DNA of 64,000 nucleotides from an uncultured Oscillospiraceae bacterium (lineage in GTDB: Bacteria > Bacillota_A > Clostridia > Oscillospirales > Acutalibacteraceae), in NCBI GenBank assembly GCA_910587995.1, contig CAJUNS010000003.1, positions 81,438-145,437 on the forward strand, given 5' to 3'. The translations under genes were made by a program, and so were the position numbers. Each line of letters begins with the position of its first letter. Position 1 is the stretch's first letter. Positions 41,695 through 50,394 of the stretch are shown in pieces. The notes under the pieces are model-generated. The model did not search any database. It was not told the DNA's origin and saw nothing but the letters and a program-made list of their open reading frames with translations.

Positions 41695-41723
41695 ATTCTA
41701 TCCCCATTTTGATAGAAAGGCAA
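41695..41723 (-). promoter_or_regulatory. predicted promoter of the AraC-family gene
   Basis: On the minus strand: TTGCCT, 17-base spacer, TAGAAT. Confidence 0.6.
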
Positions 41724-41862
41724 GGAAAAATCCCGAAAAGGTTCTCAATTTGATTGTTTGCCCGTAAATAAAGTTCCGATATTGATGGTTCGGCGAAAAA
41801 CGCGCTGAAAACCGGCGCGAAAAGAAACGGTTTTCCATTAACATATATAAGGAGGTCATACC

Positions 41863-42546
41863 ATGACAAATTGGCTTACAGACTACGCGCTGGAACAGGG
41901 CGACTACTTGCTGCGGGTGCTGGTTGCCGGACTCTGCGGGCTGCTCATCGGCTATGAGCGGGAGGCCCGCATGAAAATGGCCGGCATCCGCACCCACACC
42001 ATCATCGCCATGGCCGCCGCCCTGATGGTGGTCATCTCCAAATACGGCTTTTTCGATGTGGTGGGCCTGGGCCTTTCGGTAGACGCTTCCCGCGTGGCGG
42101 CCAGCGTGGTTACGGGCATTGGCTTTCTGGGTTCGGGGATTATTTGGAACCGCAAAACCAGCATCAGCGGCGTGACCACTTCGGCAGGCATATGGGCCAC
42201 TTTGGGCATTGGCATGGCCACCGGGGCGGGAATGTGGGCCCTGGGTATTGGCAGCACGGTGATGCTGCTGGTGATTCAATATCTCTTCCACCGAAACTGG
42301 CGGATTTTTAATGCCAACAACGCGGGCCGCATCTACCTGCATATGAAAAAGGGGGACGACACCCGCGAACGCATCCTCTCGGTTTTGACCGGCATGAACA
42401 TCCAGGTGACTGCCACCCACATGAACATCGATGAGAACGGCTGCATTGAGGCCACCCTCACCGTGCTGTTCCCCAAGGGCTTCGACCCGGAAAACATAAT
42501 CACCCTCATGTCCAACTATCCGGAGATTACAGCGGTTGATTCTTAA
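41863..42546 (+). CDS. MgtC/SapB-family membrane protein
   Basis: 227 residues from ATG 41863 with AAGGAGG nine bases before. N-terminal membrane part (about 15-145, ending in VTTSAGIWATLGIGMA) is the MgtC/SapB fold with four or five helices. The C-terminal 80 residues form an ACT-like soluble domain. The family affects Mg homeostasis and acid or phosphate stress; transport itself is disputed. No sign of Mg-sensing RNA was seen. A terminator follows at 42617-42652. Confidence 0.92.
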   Translation: MTNWLTDYALEQGDYLLRVLVAGLCGLLIGYEREARMKMAGIRTHTIIAMAAALMVVISKYGFFDVVGLGLSVDASRVAASVVTGIGFLGSGIIWNRKTSISGVTTSAGIWATLGIGMATGAGMWALGIGSTVMLLVIQYLFHRNWRIFNANNAGRIYLHMKKGDDTRERILSVLTGMNIQVTATHMNIDENGCIEATLTVLFPKGFDPENIITLMSNYPEITAVDS

Positions 42547-42616
42547 AGCCGGCCTTGCCTGCGCGGCGGCGGATTCGACCACCGCCGGTATTTTTAAGGT
42601 CCCGGCATTCCGCAAG

Positions 42617-42652
42617 GAAAAAGCGCTCCCGGCTTGCCGGGGGGCTTTTTTT
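42617..42652 (+). terminator. terminator after the MgtC-like gene
   Basis: AAAAAGC...CCCGGC pairs with GCCGGG...GGCTTTTTTT, a GC-rich stem with a seven-T tail. Confidence 0.85.
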
Positions 42653-42696
42653 CGCCTTTCCCCTTTACAACCCCCTCAAAATGCGATAAAATAAGA

Positions 42697-42705
42697 TGGT
42701 ATAAT
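42697..42705 (+). promoter_or_regulatory. extended -10 promoter of the pilus-like operon
   Basis: TGGTATAAT with TATAAT at 42700-42705; no good -35 at 17 bases. The first start codon is 25 bases downstream. Confidence 0.5.
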
Positions 42706-42730
42706 GCCTTAGGATTCGGAGGGTTTTATT

Positions 42731-43771
42731 TTGAAAAGAGAAATATCCAACGACGCCATTGCCGCTTTGTGCTTGGAGCTCTCGATGCTGCTGCACGCCG
42801 GAGTGGGCATGGGCGACGGTCTGGCCCTGATGTCCCAGGAGGGCAGCGCCCAGCACCAGGAAATGCTCAACGACATGGCCAATCAGGTGGACCTGGGCCA
42901 GCCCCTCTCCGCCGCCATGCGGGACTCCGGCTGCTTCCCCGCCTATGTGGTCGGCCTGGTGGAGGTGGGAGAGCAGGCCGGTAAGGTGGAGGAGGCCCTG
43001 CGCTCCCTTTCCACCTACTATGAGGAGCGCTCCCGCATGGACCGCCGGGTGCGTAGCGCCCTGCTCTACCCCGCCGTAATGCTGGCCTTGATGCTGGTGG
43101 TCATTACCGTGCTGCTGGTGCGGGTTCTGCCTATTTTCAATGATGTGTACGCCTCCTTGGGCGGCTCCCTGACCGGCGTGGCCGGGGGGCTTCTGGCCAT
43201 CGGCCGGGGGCTGGACGCGGCCATGCCTGTGCTGCTGGTCCTGCTGGCTTTGGCAGTGGCGTTCTTCATTCTATATAGCACCCTGAGCGGATTCCGGGCC
43301 AAGGTCTCCAGCCTGTGGAAGAGCCGCCGGGGCGACAAGGGGGTCTCCCGCCGCCTGAACACCGCCCGGGTGGCCCAGGCGCTGGCCATGGGCATGGCCT
43401 CGGGACTGCCTATGGAGGAAGCCGTGGACCTGGCCGGAGGCCTTATGTCCGATGTGCCCGCCGCCCAGGCCCGCTGCCAGGACTGCCGGGGCAAGCTGGA
43501 CGCGGGCGAGTCCATCTCCTCCGCTATGCGGGAGAGCGGCCTGCTGCCCGCCGCCCAGTGCCGCCTGCTGGAGCTGGGCCAGCGCTCCGGCGCGGGGGAC
43601 TCCGCCATGGAGAAAATCGCCCGGGATCTGGCCGAGGAGAGCGAGGCCGCCCTGGAGGACCGGATCAGCCGGGTGGAGCCCGCTTTGGTGCTGGTTTGCT
43701 CCCTGTTGGTGGGGCTCATCCTGCTGTCCGTCATGCTGCCGCTGATGAACATCATGGCGGCCATCGGCTGA
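42731..43771 (+). CDS. PilC/GspF-type inner-membrane platform protein
   Basis: 346 residues from TTG 42731, seven bases after GGAGGG. Two T2SSF domains (about 12-130 and 215-335), each with ELGxxxG-type loops (EVGEQAGKVEEAL and ELGQRSGAGDSAM), and three membrane segments (about 105-140, 155-180, 315-343). It is the membrane platform that couples a cytoplasmic ATPase to pilin assembly. It is the first gene of a run ending with a PilT-like ATPase. Confidence 0.88.
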   Translation: MKREISNDAIAALCLELSMLLHAGVGMGDGLALMSQEGSAQHQEMLNDMANQVDLGQPLSAAMRDSGCFPAYVVGLVEVGEQAGKVEEALRSLSTYYEERSRMDRRVRSALLYPAVMLALMLVVITVLLVRVLPIFNDVYASLGGSLTGVAGGLLAIGRGLDAAMPVLLVLLALAVAFFILYSTLSGFRAKVSSLWKSRRGDKGVSRRLNTARVAQALAMGMASGLPMEEAVDLAGGLMSDVPAAQARCQDCRGKLDAGESISSAMRESGLLPAAQCRLLELGQRSGAGDSAMEKIARDLAEESEAALEDRISRVEPALVLVCSLLVGLILLSVMLPLMNIMAAIG

Positions 43772-43784
43772 CAGGAGGGCGGCT

Positions 43785-44105
43785 ATGGGAAAGCATACGC
43801 CCGTGTGGAAACGCTTTTTAAAAAACCTTCTGATGCCTCTGGCGGTGCTGGCCGTGGTGATCTTTTTCGCCGCGGCTTTGGAGGGCCTGGACCGGGGGCA
43901 GGCGGAAAAGGGTCTGGACCAGCTGGAAACAGCCCTGCGCCGGGGCTGCGTCTCCTGCTATGCCACGGAGGGGGTGTATCCCCCCACCCTGGAGTACCTG
44001 CAGGAGCACTACGGGGTGCAGATTGACCGCAGGCGCTACAAAGTGTACTATGAGGTTTTTGCGGAGAACCTGATGCCAAGCATTACCGTTCTTGCGGTAA
44101 AATAA
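43785..44105 (+). CDS. small membrane-anchored protein of the pilus-like locus
   Basis: 106 residues, ATG 43785 after AGGAGG. One N-terminal membrane helix (about 16-32), then a Cys-rich segment (RRGCVSCYATEGVYPPTLEYL) and RYKVYYEVFAENLMPSI. It has no prepilin peptidase site (no GFxxxE). I do not recognise the family; similar small proteins accompany PilC/PilT in clostridia. Function unknown, probably part of the assembly. Confidence 0.7.
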   Translation: MGKHTPVWKRFLKNLLMPLAVLAVVIFFAAALEGLDRGQAEKGLDQLETALRRGCVSCYATEGVYPPTLEYLQEHYGVQIDRRRYKVYYEVFAENLMPSITVLAVK

Positions 44106-44130
44106 GGCCAAACCTGGGAGAACATAGTCT

Positions 44131-44613
44131 ATGAAGAAAAACGCAATCACGCACAATTTGGACGGTCTGGCGGCCCTGCTGCTGTTCGCGGTGTTCGCGG
44201 CCAGCGTAATGGCCGTGCTGCTCACCGGGGCCAAGGCCTACCGGGGCGTAACCCGCCGGGATCAGGAGGCCTACAACGCCCGCACGGCGGTTCAGTATGT
44301 GGCCCAGCGGGTGCGGCAGGCGGACAGCCTCTATGGCATTACGCTAGAGGATTTTGAAGGCGTGGAATGCCTGGTGCTGGGCCAGGGAGAACCCTACATC
44401 ACCCGGCTGTACTGCTATGAGGGCTGGCTGATGGAGCTCTACTGCCTGGCGGGCGAGAGCTTCTCTCCGGAAGACGGCGAGCGGATCATTGAGGCCCAGG
44501 AGCTGAAGCTCTCTCTGGACCAGGGCATGCTGGGGGTCCAGGTGCTCACCGCCCAGGAGGAGGCCCCGGGCAGCCGGACCTCCGAGCTTTGGCTGGAGCT
44601 GCGGAGTAGCTGA
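44131..44613 (+). CDS. DUF4860-like pilin-related protein
   Basis: 160 residues. A short basic start, one long N-terminal hydrophobic helix (about 12-32) and a soluble C-terminal domain. The layout is that of a pseudopilin, without a canonical cleavage site. The family appears to be DUF4860, found within clostridial type II/IV-like loci. It would be embedded by the PilC platform. Confidence 0.7.
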   Translation: MKKNAITHNLDGLAALLLFAVFAASVMAVLLTGAKAYRGVTRRDQEAYNARTAVQYVAQRVRQADSLYGITLEDFEGVECLVLGQGEPYITRLYCYEGWLMELYCLAGESFSPEDGERIIEAQELKLSLDQGMLGVQVLTAQEEAPGSRTSELWLELRSS

Positions 44614-44690
44614 AGGGAACGCGCCAGAATTCTTTTGGAACCGTGTTCACAATAGAAAGCGAACCAAGCGTATAGGAAAGGAACGTGGAC

Positions 44691-45095
44691 ATGAAAAGCA
44701 AAGCGCCATTGGTCATGATGGAACAAATGGTGATGATTTTGGTATTCGCCCTGGCGGCGGCCCTGTGCATGCGGGCCTTTGTGCTTTCCAGCTCCCTTTC
44801 AGAGGAGGCGGAGCGCCGGGACATTGCCGTTTTGCTGTGCGAAAACGCGGCGGAGAGCTGCAAGGGGATGCAGAAGCTCGGGGGGGGCGCGGAAACGGAG
44901 CCCTACACAGTTTATTATGACGCCGGGGGCTTTCGCACCGAGACGGACCCGGCCTACCGGGTGCAGGTGGAGCCGCTGGAGGTGGAAGAACCCTTGGCCC
45001 AGACACTGGCCAAAGCGGTGGTGCGCACCTTTGACGAGGCCACTGGCAAAGAGCTCTACCACCTGGAGTTTGCCTGGCAGCGGGAGGTGAGCTGA
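44691..45095 (+). CDS. pilin-like membrane-anchored protein
   Basis: 134 residues from ATG 44691, eight bases after AAAGGAA (an in-frame GTG at 44685 is less well placed). The N-terminal helix is VMMEQMVMILVFALAAALCMRAF; the rest (about 35-134) is soluble. It lacks the prepilin cleavage motif. The stop is directly followed by the next start, showing tight coupling. No recognised family. Confidence 0.7.
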   Translation: MKSKAPLVMMEQMVMILVFALAAALCMRAFVLSSSLSEEAERRDIAVLLCENAAESCKGMQKLGGGAETEPYTVYYDAGGFRTETDPAYRVQVEPLEVEEPLAQTLAKAVVRTFDEATGKELYHLEFAWQREVS

Positions 45096-45500
45096 ATGGA
45101 GAGACGGACCAAAGAGCGTTTTTCTCCCCCCGCCCTGGGGGGCAGTTCCCTGCTGGTGGTCTTCGCGGTGCTGTGCCTGACGGTTTTTGCCCTGTTAAGC
45201 TTATCCACAGTTCGGGCGGACGGACGCTTGGGCGATGTGGCAGCGGACGCGGTGGCGGGCTACTACCAGGCGGACGCCCAGGCCCAGGAGATTCTGGCCC
45301 GCCTGCGCATGGGAGAAGTCCCGGCAGAGGTGGAAAGCCGCGGGAGCGTGTACCGCTACTCCTGCCCCATCTCCGACAGCCAGCAGCTGAACGTGCAGGT
45401 CAAGGTGGAGGGCGAAGATTATCAAATCCTCTGCTGGCAGACCACGCCTTCCGGCGAGTGGGAGCCCGACAACCGTCTGGAGCTTTGGGACGGAGAATAA
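45096..45500 (+). CDS. pilin-like membrane-anchored protein
   Basis: 134 residues. Basic start, hydrophobic helix at about 17-38 (GGSSLLVVFAVLCLTVFALL), small C-terminal domain. It begins immediately after the preceding stop. It has the same topology as the three preceding small proteins and likely has a related role. Family not recognised. Confidence 0.7.
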   Translation: MERRTKERFSPPALGGSSLLVVFAVLCLTVFALLSLSTVRADGRLGDVAADAVAGYYQADAQAQEILARLRMGEVPAEVESRGSVYRYSCPISDSQQLNVQVKVEGEDYQILCWQTTPSGEWEPDNRLELWDGE

Positions 45501-45587
45501 AAACCGATTCCAGCGGCCCCTCCCCCCTGCCCAGCAGAGGGCCGGGGCCTTGTTGGCATTGATATTTTTAGAAAGGAATTGGCACCA

Positions 45588-46646
45588 ATGGAGAAAATAC
45601 TGGACTACCTTGAAAAAGCCGTGGAGGATGGCGCTTCCGACCTGTTCGTTGTGGCTGGCTCCCCTGTGTGCGAGAAAAAAGACAAGCGCCTGGTGCGCAT
45701 GGACGCCCAAATGCTTTTGCCGGACGACACCCGGCGGCTCATCGGCGAGCTTTATGAGATTGCCAAGCGCTCTATGGACCGCTTTGAAGAGCATGGCGAC
45801 GATGACTTTTCCTGCGCGGTGCGGGGGCTGGCGCGCTTCCGCATTAACACCTACCGGCAGCGGGGCTCTATGGCCGCGGTGGTGCGGGTGGTGGCTTTCG
45901 ACATCCCCGACTGGCAAAGCCTGCGCATCCCCGCCCAGGTGATGGACCTGGCCAACCTGACCAACGGCATGGTGCTGGTTACCGGCACGGCGGGCAGCGG
46001 CAAGTCTACCACCCAGGCCTGCATCATCAACCGGATTAACCAATTCCGGGAGGCCCACATTATCACCTTGGAAGACCCCATTGAGTACCTGCACCGGAAC
46101 CAGAGCAGCATCGTCAGCCAGCGGGAGGTGGCCATTGACACCCAGGACTACCTCTCTGCCCTGCGGGCCTGCCTGCGCCAAGCGCCGGATGTGATGCTGG
46201 TGGGCGAAATGCGGGACCACGACACCATCCGCACCGCCATGACCGCCGCCGAAACCGGCCACTTGCTCATTGCGACCCTGCACACCAAAGGCACGGTGAA
46301 CACCATTGACCGCATTGTGGATTCCTTTCCCAGCGGCCAGCAGAGCCAGGTACGGGTGCAGCTCTCCATGGTTCTGCGGGCAGTGGTATGCCAGCAGCTG
46401 CTGCCAGACGTTAACGGCGGGCTGGCCCCAGCCTTTGAGGTGATGCACATGAACAGCGCCATCCGCAGCCTGATTCGGGACAGCAAAACCCACCAGATTG
46501 ACAGCGCCATTGCCGCCGGTGGGGCCGAAGGCATGGTGACCATGGATCATTCTATTTTGAAGCTGGCCCAAAGCGGCGTTGTCTCTAAGGACACCGCCCT
46601 GGAGTACGCCGACAATCCGGACCAGATGAAGCGCCGTCTGGGCTGA
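45588..46646 (+). CDS. PilT-type secretion/retraction ATPase
   Basis: 352 residues from ATG 45588 (AAAGGA 11 bases upstream; TTG 45579 is too close to it). Walker A GTAGSGKST (133-141), Asp box ITLEDPIEYLHR (about 158-169), Walker B VMLVGEMRDHDTI, His box ATLHTKG (about 219-225). Sequence pattern and length fit PilT retraction ATPases. No PilB, CpaF or PilD gene is in the locus. A terminator follows. Confidence 0.92.
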   Translation: MEKILDYLEKAVEDGASDLFVVAGSPVCEKKDKRLVRMDAQMLLPDDTRRLIGELYEIAKRSMDRFEEHGDDDFSCAVRGLARFRINTYRQRGSMAAVVRVVAFDIPDWQSLRIPAQVMDLANLTNGMVLVTGTAGSGKSTTQACIINRINQFREAHIITLEDPIEYLHRNQSSIVSQREVAIDTQDYLSALRACLRQAPDVMLVGEMRDHDTIRTAMTAAETGHLLIATLHTKGTVNTIDRIVDSFPSGQQSQVRVQLSMVLRAVVCQQLLPDVNGGLAPAFEVMHMNSAIRSLIRDSKTHQIDSAIAAGGAEGMVTMDHSILKLAQSGVVSKDTALEYADNPDQMKRRLG

Positions 46647-46672
46647 GGCTTCCACAACAGCAGATATAAGAC

Positions 46673-46709
46673 AGAAGTCAGGCCCGGATTTCTCCAGGCC
46701 TGACTTCTT
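46673..46709. terminator. terminator between the pilus-like operon and the transglutaminase gene
   Basis: AGAAGTCAGGCC pairs with GGCCTGACTTCT, 12 base pairs, suited to both converging transcripts. Confidence 0.8.
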
Positions 46710-46749
46710 CGTACTATTTATTTGGAATGGTTAAAAAAGGGGGGGCTGA

Positions 46750-47805
46750 TTAATAGAAATACATGGGATTGTAATTCTCACCGTCGCCGATGAACTTCAT
46801 GATCTTTTCGCTGCTCTTGCCGGTGGAGGCGAAGGTAGGATCCATCCGCTGCCAGGAGTGGCCATCGAAGTAGATAGCCGCGTCCATCCAGCCGGATTCC
46901 TCACTCCACACATTGATCCAAGCGTGATAGGACTCGCCGGCGTAACCCACCACCAGCTTGCAGGGCACGCCCTGGCTGCGCAGCATACCGGTCATCAGGG
47001 CAGCGTAGTCGAAGCAGATGCCCTTCTTCTTCTTGAGCGCGGAGTCCAAATCGGGCAGATAGCTGGTAATCTTACCGGAGCTTACATTGCTGGCCAGGTC
47101 ATAGTCGTAGCTGAAGTTCTTCACCACATACTCATAGACCTTCTGAACCTTTTTCATGGTGTCGGTCTCTTTGCCAATGAGCTTTTGGGCCTGGGCAATG
47201 GTATTGGTGGCCTCCTCATAGTCCACGTACTGGTTGGGACGCAGGAAGGGAGCGAATTCATCGGTAAGCTGCACGGTAATTTTAGCAGTGGCTACTGCGG
47301 CGTACAGATTGTCTTTGGTGTTCTCCATCACCTTGATGGTGTAGTTGCCGTTGCCATCCGAGAGGGGGAAGGTAACCCATTCGCCCGCCGCTATATTATA
47401 GATATAGGGCTTGGGAGCGTGGGGGCCGATAACCTGCACCTTCAACTTCTTAGTGGTCTGGGCCGTATAACGGACCATCACATAGCCGTCTTTGGTGTTG
47501 GAATAGTCAATGGTCGCTTTGGAGCTTTTTTCCACCTTAGTGCCAGAGGCCTGGGGAACCAGATTCTTGCTCAGGGCCGGGGCGCCGGTCAGGGCGATCA
47601 TCTCGTCTTCCAGCTCCACCTCTTCCAGAGTAACGGCGTCAACGAAGAAATTTTCCTCTTCCCCCTCCACCGCTGTGGCGGAGGAAGAAACCCTGCTGGA
47701 CGGGGTCTCGCTGGACGCGGAAGAATTCCCCGGATTTCCCCCGCAGCCGGCCAACAGCAGGGCGGCCAGCAACACGGGTAGAGCGGTCTTCCATTTTTTC
47801 AACAT
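46750..47805 (-). CDS. transglutaminase-like lipoprotein
   Basis: 351 residues from ATG 47805; the upstream GTG is only two bases from the ribosome site. Lipobox LLAGC (Cys near 20) and a Ser-rich linker (about 24-45). The C-terminal transglutaminase core has Cys in KKGICFDYAALM, His in SYHAWINVW and Asp in RMDPT, the cysteine-protease-like triad. The middle part (about 90-200) is a beta-rich domain. Located at the cell surface, it probably cleaves or links peptides; similar genes are found in many gut clostridia. Confidence 0.88.
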   Translation of the reverse strand: MLKKWKTALPVLLAALLLAGCGGNPGNSSASSETPSSRVSSSATAVEGEEENFFVDAVTLEEVELEDEMIALTGAPALSKNLVPQASGTKVEKSSKATIDYSNTKDGYVMVRYTAQTTKKLKVQVIGPHAPKPYIYNIAAGEWVTFPLSDGNGNYTIKVMENTKDNLYAAVATAKITVQLTDEFAPFLRPNQYVDYEEATNTIAQAQKLIGKETDTMKKVQKVYEYVVKNFSYDYDLASNVSSGKITSYLPDLDSALKKKKGICFDYAALMTGMLRSQGVPCKLVVGYAGESYHAWINVWSEESGWMDAAIYFDGHSWQRMDPTFASTGKSSEKIMKFIGDGENYNPMYFY

Positions 47806-47861
47806 GATAACCACGTTCCTTTCTCTGCTTGTTTCGCGTCATATCTTTTGGGACTATGGAC

Positions 47862-47890
47862 ATTATAGCACAGCTTTTGGAAAAAGGCAA
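47862..47890 (-). promoter_or_regulatory. proximal promoter of the transglutaminase gene
   Basis: On the minus strand: TTGCCT, 17-base spacer, TATAAT. It carries AAAAGCTGTGC before the -10 box. Confidence 0.65.
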
Positions 47891-47976
47891 GTACTTTTTG
47901 AAATTATTTTTTCAAAATTTCGCTTTTTTGTAACCAGAGCCAGTACAAAAAATAAAGCACTGGAAGCTGTGTTTTT

Positions 47977-48005
47977 ATTATAGCAGAAACAGAAGCTTTT
48001 GTCAA
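47977..48005 (-). promoter_or_regulatory. distal promoter of the transglutaminase gene
   Basis: On the minus strand: TTGACA, 17-base spacer, TATAAT, a consensus promoter. Repeat copy C begins 21 bases beyond its -35 box. Confidence 0.8.
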
Positions 48006-48025
48006 TCCATTAGGGGGAAAAGGAA

Positions 48026-48106
48026 GTGTCCCAACCACAGAGATAATCATTCGTGTTCCCCCGCCCGTAGGGCGGGGGAACACACAAAGCTCTCCGAAAC
48101 GGACAC
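48026..48106 (+). repeat. 81-bp palindromic repeat, copy C
   Basis: Starts AGTGTCCCAACCACAGAGAT (including one base before) and ends GAAACGGACACT, giving 7-bp inverted ends AGTGTCC/GGACACT. The central hairpin is GTGTTCCCCCGCCC-GTA-GGGCGGGGGAACAC. It has the same length as copy B. It lies between divergent genes. Confidence 0.9.
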
Positions 48107-48396
48107 TCCCGGGGGAAAACGTACGAATTTTTGCCCGCGGCCGGGCGGGTGTCCTATAAAATCTTCCCTTCGGGTAGCTTAGGTATAAAATTGGTATAAT
48201 TAATTTTATTTTTCCTTCTTCAATTCATTGGAAATTTAGGATAAAACCCTCTTCCCTTTACCAGCCAACTGTGGTATACTATATCTGTAAAGTCTGCCTC
48301 CCCGGTTCCCCGCGTTACGCAAGGGAGTCCGCGTGCGAGCGGCTTTTCATTCTGCCCAAAATCATTATTTAACAGAAAAGGAGCGACAGGAACGTG
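48107..48396 (+). other. 290-bp region upstream of the chemoreceptor gene
   Basis: It holds TATAAT-like sequences at 48195 and a TG-TATACT extended -10 at 48275-48280 with TTCCCT 17 bases upstream (48252-48257). That promoter would start transcription about 105 bases before the gene. No sigma-28-type motif was found. No structure of note in the leader. Confidence 0.5.
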
Positions 48397-50394
48397 ATGG
48401 GAAAGCAAGCGGGCTCCCCCGCCGGCCGGGGGATAAAGCGAAGCCTGAATAGAAGGATATTGAGAAACACCCTGCTCAATATTCTGGTTTTGGTGGTTGT
48501 GTGCTGCGGCATTATGGCCCTTGCCTTGCAGTCGCTTGCCAACAACATTTTGCTGGACAGCCTCCAGCCTATGGCCCGGCAGTCGGCAAAAACCGTGGAG
48601 GCCAACATTCATATGCTGGCGGACCGCATGATGACCCTTGCCAGCGACACCAGGCTGGCTGCCTCCGCCAGCCAGCCCGCGGAGGAAAGCCGCGCGGCCG
48701 CGCTGACCGAGGCAGCGGAAATTTATGAGTTTTACACCATTGCCCTGTATGATCTGGACGGGCGGCTGATACAGGGAATCGATGGCGCGCCGGAGAGCCT
48801 GGACAGCGCTTTTCTATCGCTTTTGCGGGAAACCGATAACCTGACCACCGATTCCTCCACCCTCTACCAAGGCAAGCTGGGCATTACCATGGCCATGCCG
48901 GTCAAAGAGGAGGGGGAAACCGCCCTTTACCTGATGGGCGTATATAAATATGATACCCTCAACGACGTGATCAGCAGCATTAACTTGGGAAGAAGCGGCA
49001 TGGCCTATATGGTCAACCAAGAGGGCCTTGTCACCGGCCACCCGGATCAGTCCATCGCTTTGGAGGGAAGCTCGCTGGCCCAGCTGAGCGATGGCAACCA
49101 GGAGGCGGTGCAGCGGGTTACCACCGGCGAAACCGGAGCCACCGAGTTCCCCATTGGCGGCGAGCAGATGCTGGTAGCCTTCTCCCCCATTCGGGGCACC
49201 CAGTGGTCCCTGGTCATCCAAATCCCCAAGTCGGACTACAGCCATTTTATCAACAGCGCTATGCTGGTGGCCATCCTGGCCACTTTGGCGGTGCTCATCC
49301 TCTCCATTCTGCTGGTGCTGCGCCTGGCCCGGTCCATCTCCCACCCGGTGAAGCGCGTTACGGACCGGATGGTGGCCCTTTCCAGCGGCGACCTGCACAC
49401 CGAGGTGCTGCCCGTGCACACGGGCGATGAGCTGGAAGTGATGACCCAGACCCTGGACGCCACGCTGGAGAGCGTAAACCGCTACATATCCGACATTCAG
49501 CAGGTTTTGACCCGGATGGCCAGCGGCGACCTGTGCACAGGTCCCCAGGTGGATTATGAGGGCGATTTTGTACTGATTCGCGGCAGCCTGCGCACCATTA
49601 CCGAGTCCATGAACGAGACGCTCATGGGGTTCCGCGCCGCCGCCGACCGGCTGGCCGCTATGGCGGAGCAGCTAAGCGCCCAGTCCGCCCAGCTGCACCA
49701 GGCCTCTTTGGATCAGAACCACTCCACAGACGCGCTGGTGCATGAGGTAACCCATGTAAAGGAGCGGCTGGCCGGCGTTACGGAAAGCAGCAGCCAAACC
49801 CGTTGCCAGACGGAAGAGATCACCCAGCGCGTCCAAAGCGCCAACCAGCAGATGGCCGCCCTGATCTCCGCCATGGACGACATCAGCGCCAACGCCCAGC
49901 AAATCACCAAAACCGCCAAGGACATTGAGGACATTGCCTTCCAGACCAATATTCTGGCCCTTAACGCCTCGGTGGAGGCGGCCCGGGCCGGAAGCGCCGG
50001 GCAGGGCTTCGCGGTGGTGGCGGACGAGGTGAAGCAGCTGGCCGCCAAGAGCGCCGAGGCCGCCAAAAGCGCCACGGACATGGTCAACAACACCAAGGCC
50101 ATCATCCAAAACGGCGTGGCGCTGACCGCGGACACCGCCGGTTCCCTTCGGGCCATCTCGGATGTTTCCACCCAGATCAGCGCCATTTCGGACCAGCTGG
50201 CCGCGGCGGTGCAGGGTCAGGAAACCGCCCTGGCCGGTATGGAAGAGCGCATTGCCACCATTTCCGCCATTGCGGACCGCAACCTGCAAAACGCGGAAGA
50301 GACCGAGCAGGCCAGCGGTTCGCTGGCCAGGGAAGCCGAAGCCCTTCAATCCCGGGTACGGCAATTCACGTTAAAGGAGACACATGGCCAATGA
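48397..50394 (+). CDS. methyl-accepting chemotaxis protein
   Basis: 665 residues from ATG 48397 (AGGA five bases upstream). Membrane helices at about 27-47 and 285-307 flank a dCache-type periplasmic sensor (residues about 50-285, YQGKLGITMAMPV, SGMAYMVNQEGLVTGHPD). HAMP follows (about 308-360), then the signalling domain with the tip region FQTNILALNASVEAARAGSAGQGFAVVADEVKQLA. Its stop overlaps the start of a flavin-binding lipoprotein by four bases, suggesting one sensory unit. Confidence 0.95.
   Translation: MGKQAGSPAGRGIKRSLNRRILRNTLLNILVLVVVCCGIMALALQSLANNILLDSLQPMARQSAKTVEANIHMLADRMMTLASDTRLAASASQPAEESRAAALTEAAEIYEFYTIALYDLDGRLIQGIDGAPESLDSAFLSLLRETDNLTTDSSTLYQGKLGITMAMPVKEEGETALYLMGVYKYDTLNDVISSINLGRSGMAYMVNQEGLVTGHPDQSIALEGSSLAQLSDGNQEAVQRVTTGETGATEFPIGGEQMLVAFSPIRGTQWSLVIQIPKSDYSHFINSAMLVAILATLAVLILSILLVLRLARSISHPVKRVTDRMVALSSGDLHTEVLPVHTGDELEVMTQTLDATLESVNRYISDIQQVLTRMASGDLCTGPQVDYEGDFVLIRGSLRTITESMNETLMGFRAAADRLAAMAEQLSAQSAQLHQASLDQNHSTDALVHEVTHVKERLAGVTESSSQTRCQTEEITQRVQSANQQMAALISAMDDISANAQQITKTAKDIEDIAFQTNILALNASVEAARAGSAGQGFAVVADEVKQLAAKSAEAAKSATDMVNNTKAIIQNGVALTADTAGSLRAISDVSTQISAISDQLAAAVQGQETALAGMEERIATISAIADRNLQNAEETEQASGSLAREAEALQSRVRQFTLKETHGQ

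Noticed and set aside
41824..41862. TATATA near the MgtC-like gene as a promoter
   Set aside because: It overlaps the ribosome site and start region, and no -35 box stands at proper distance.
45201..46655. Long antisense frame opposite the PilT-like gene
   Set aside because: No ribosome site; sense strand has complete ATPase motifs.
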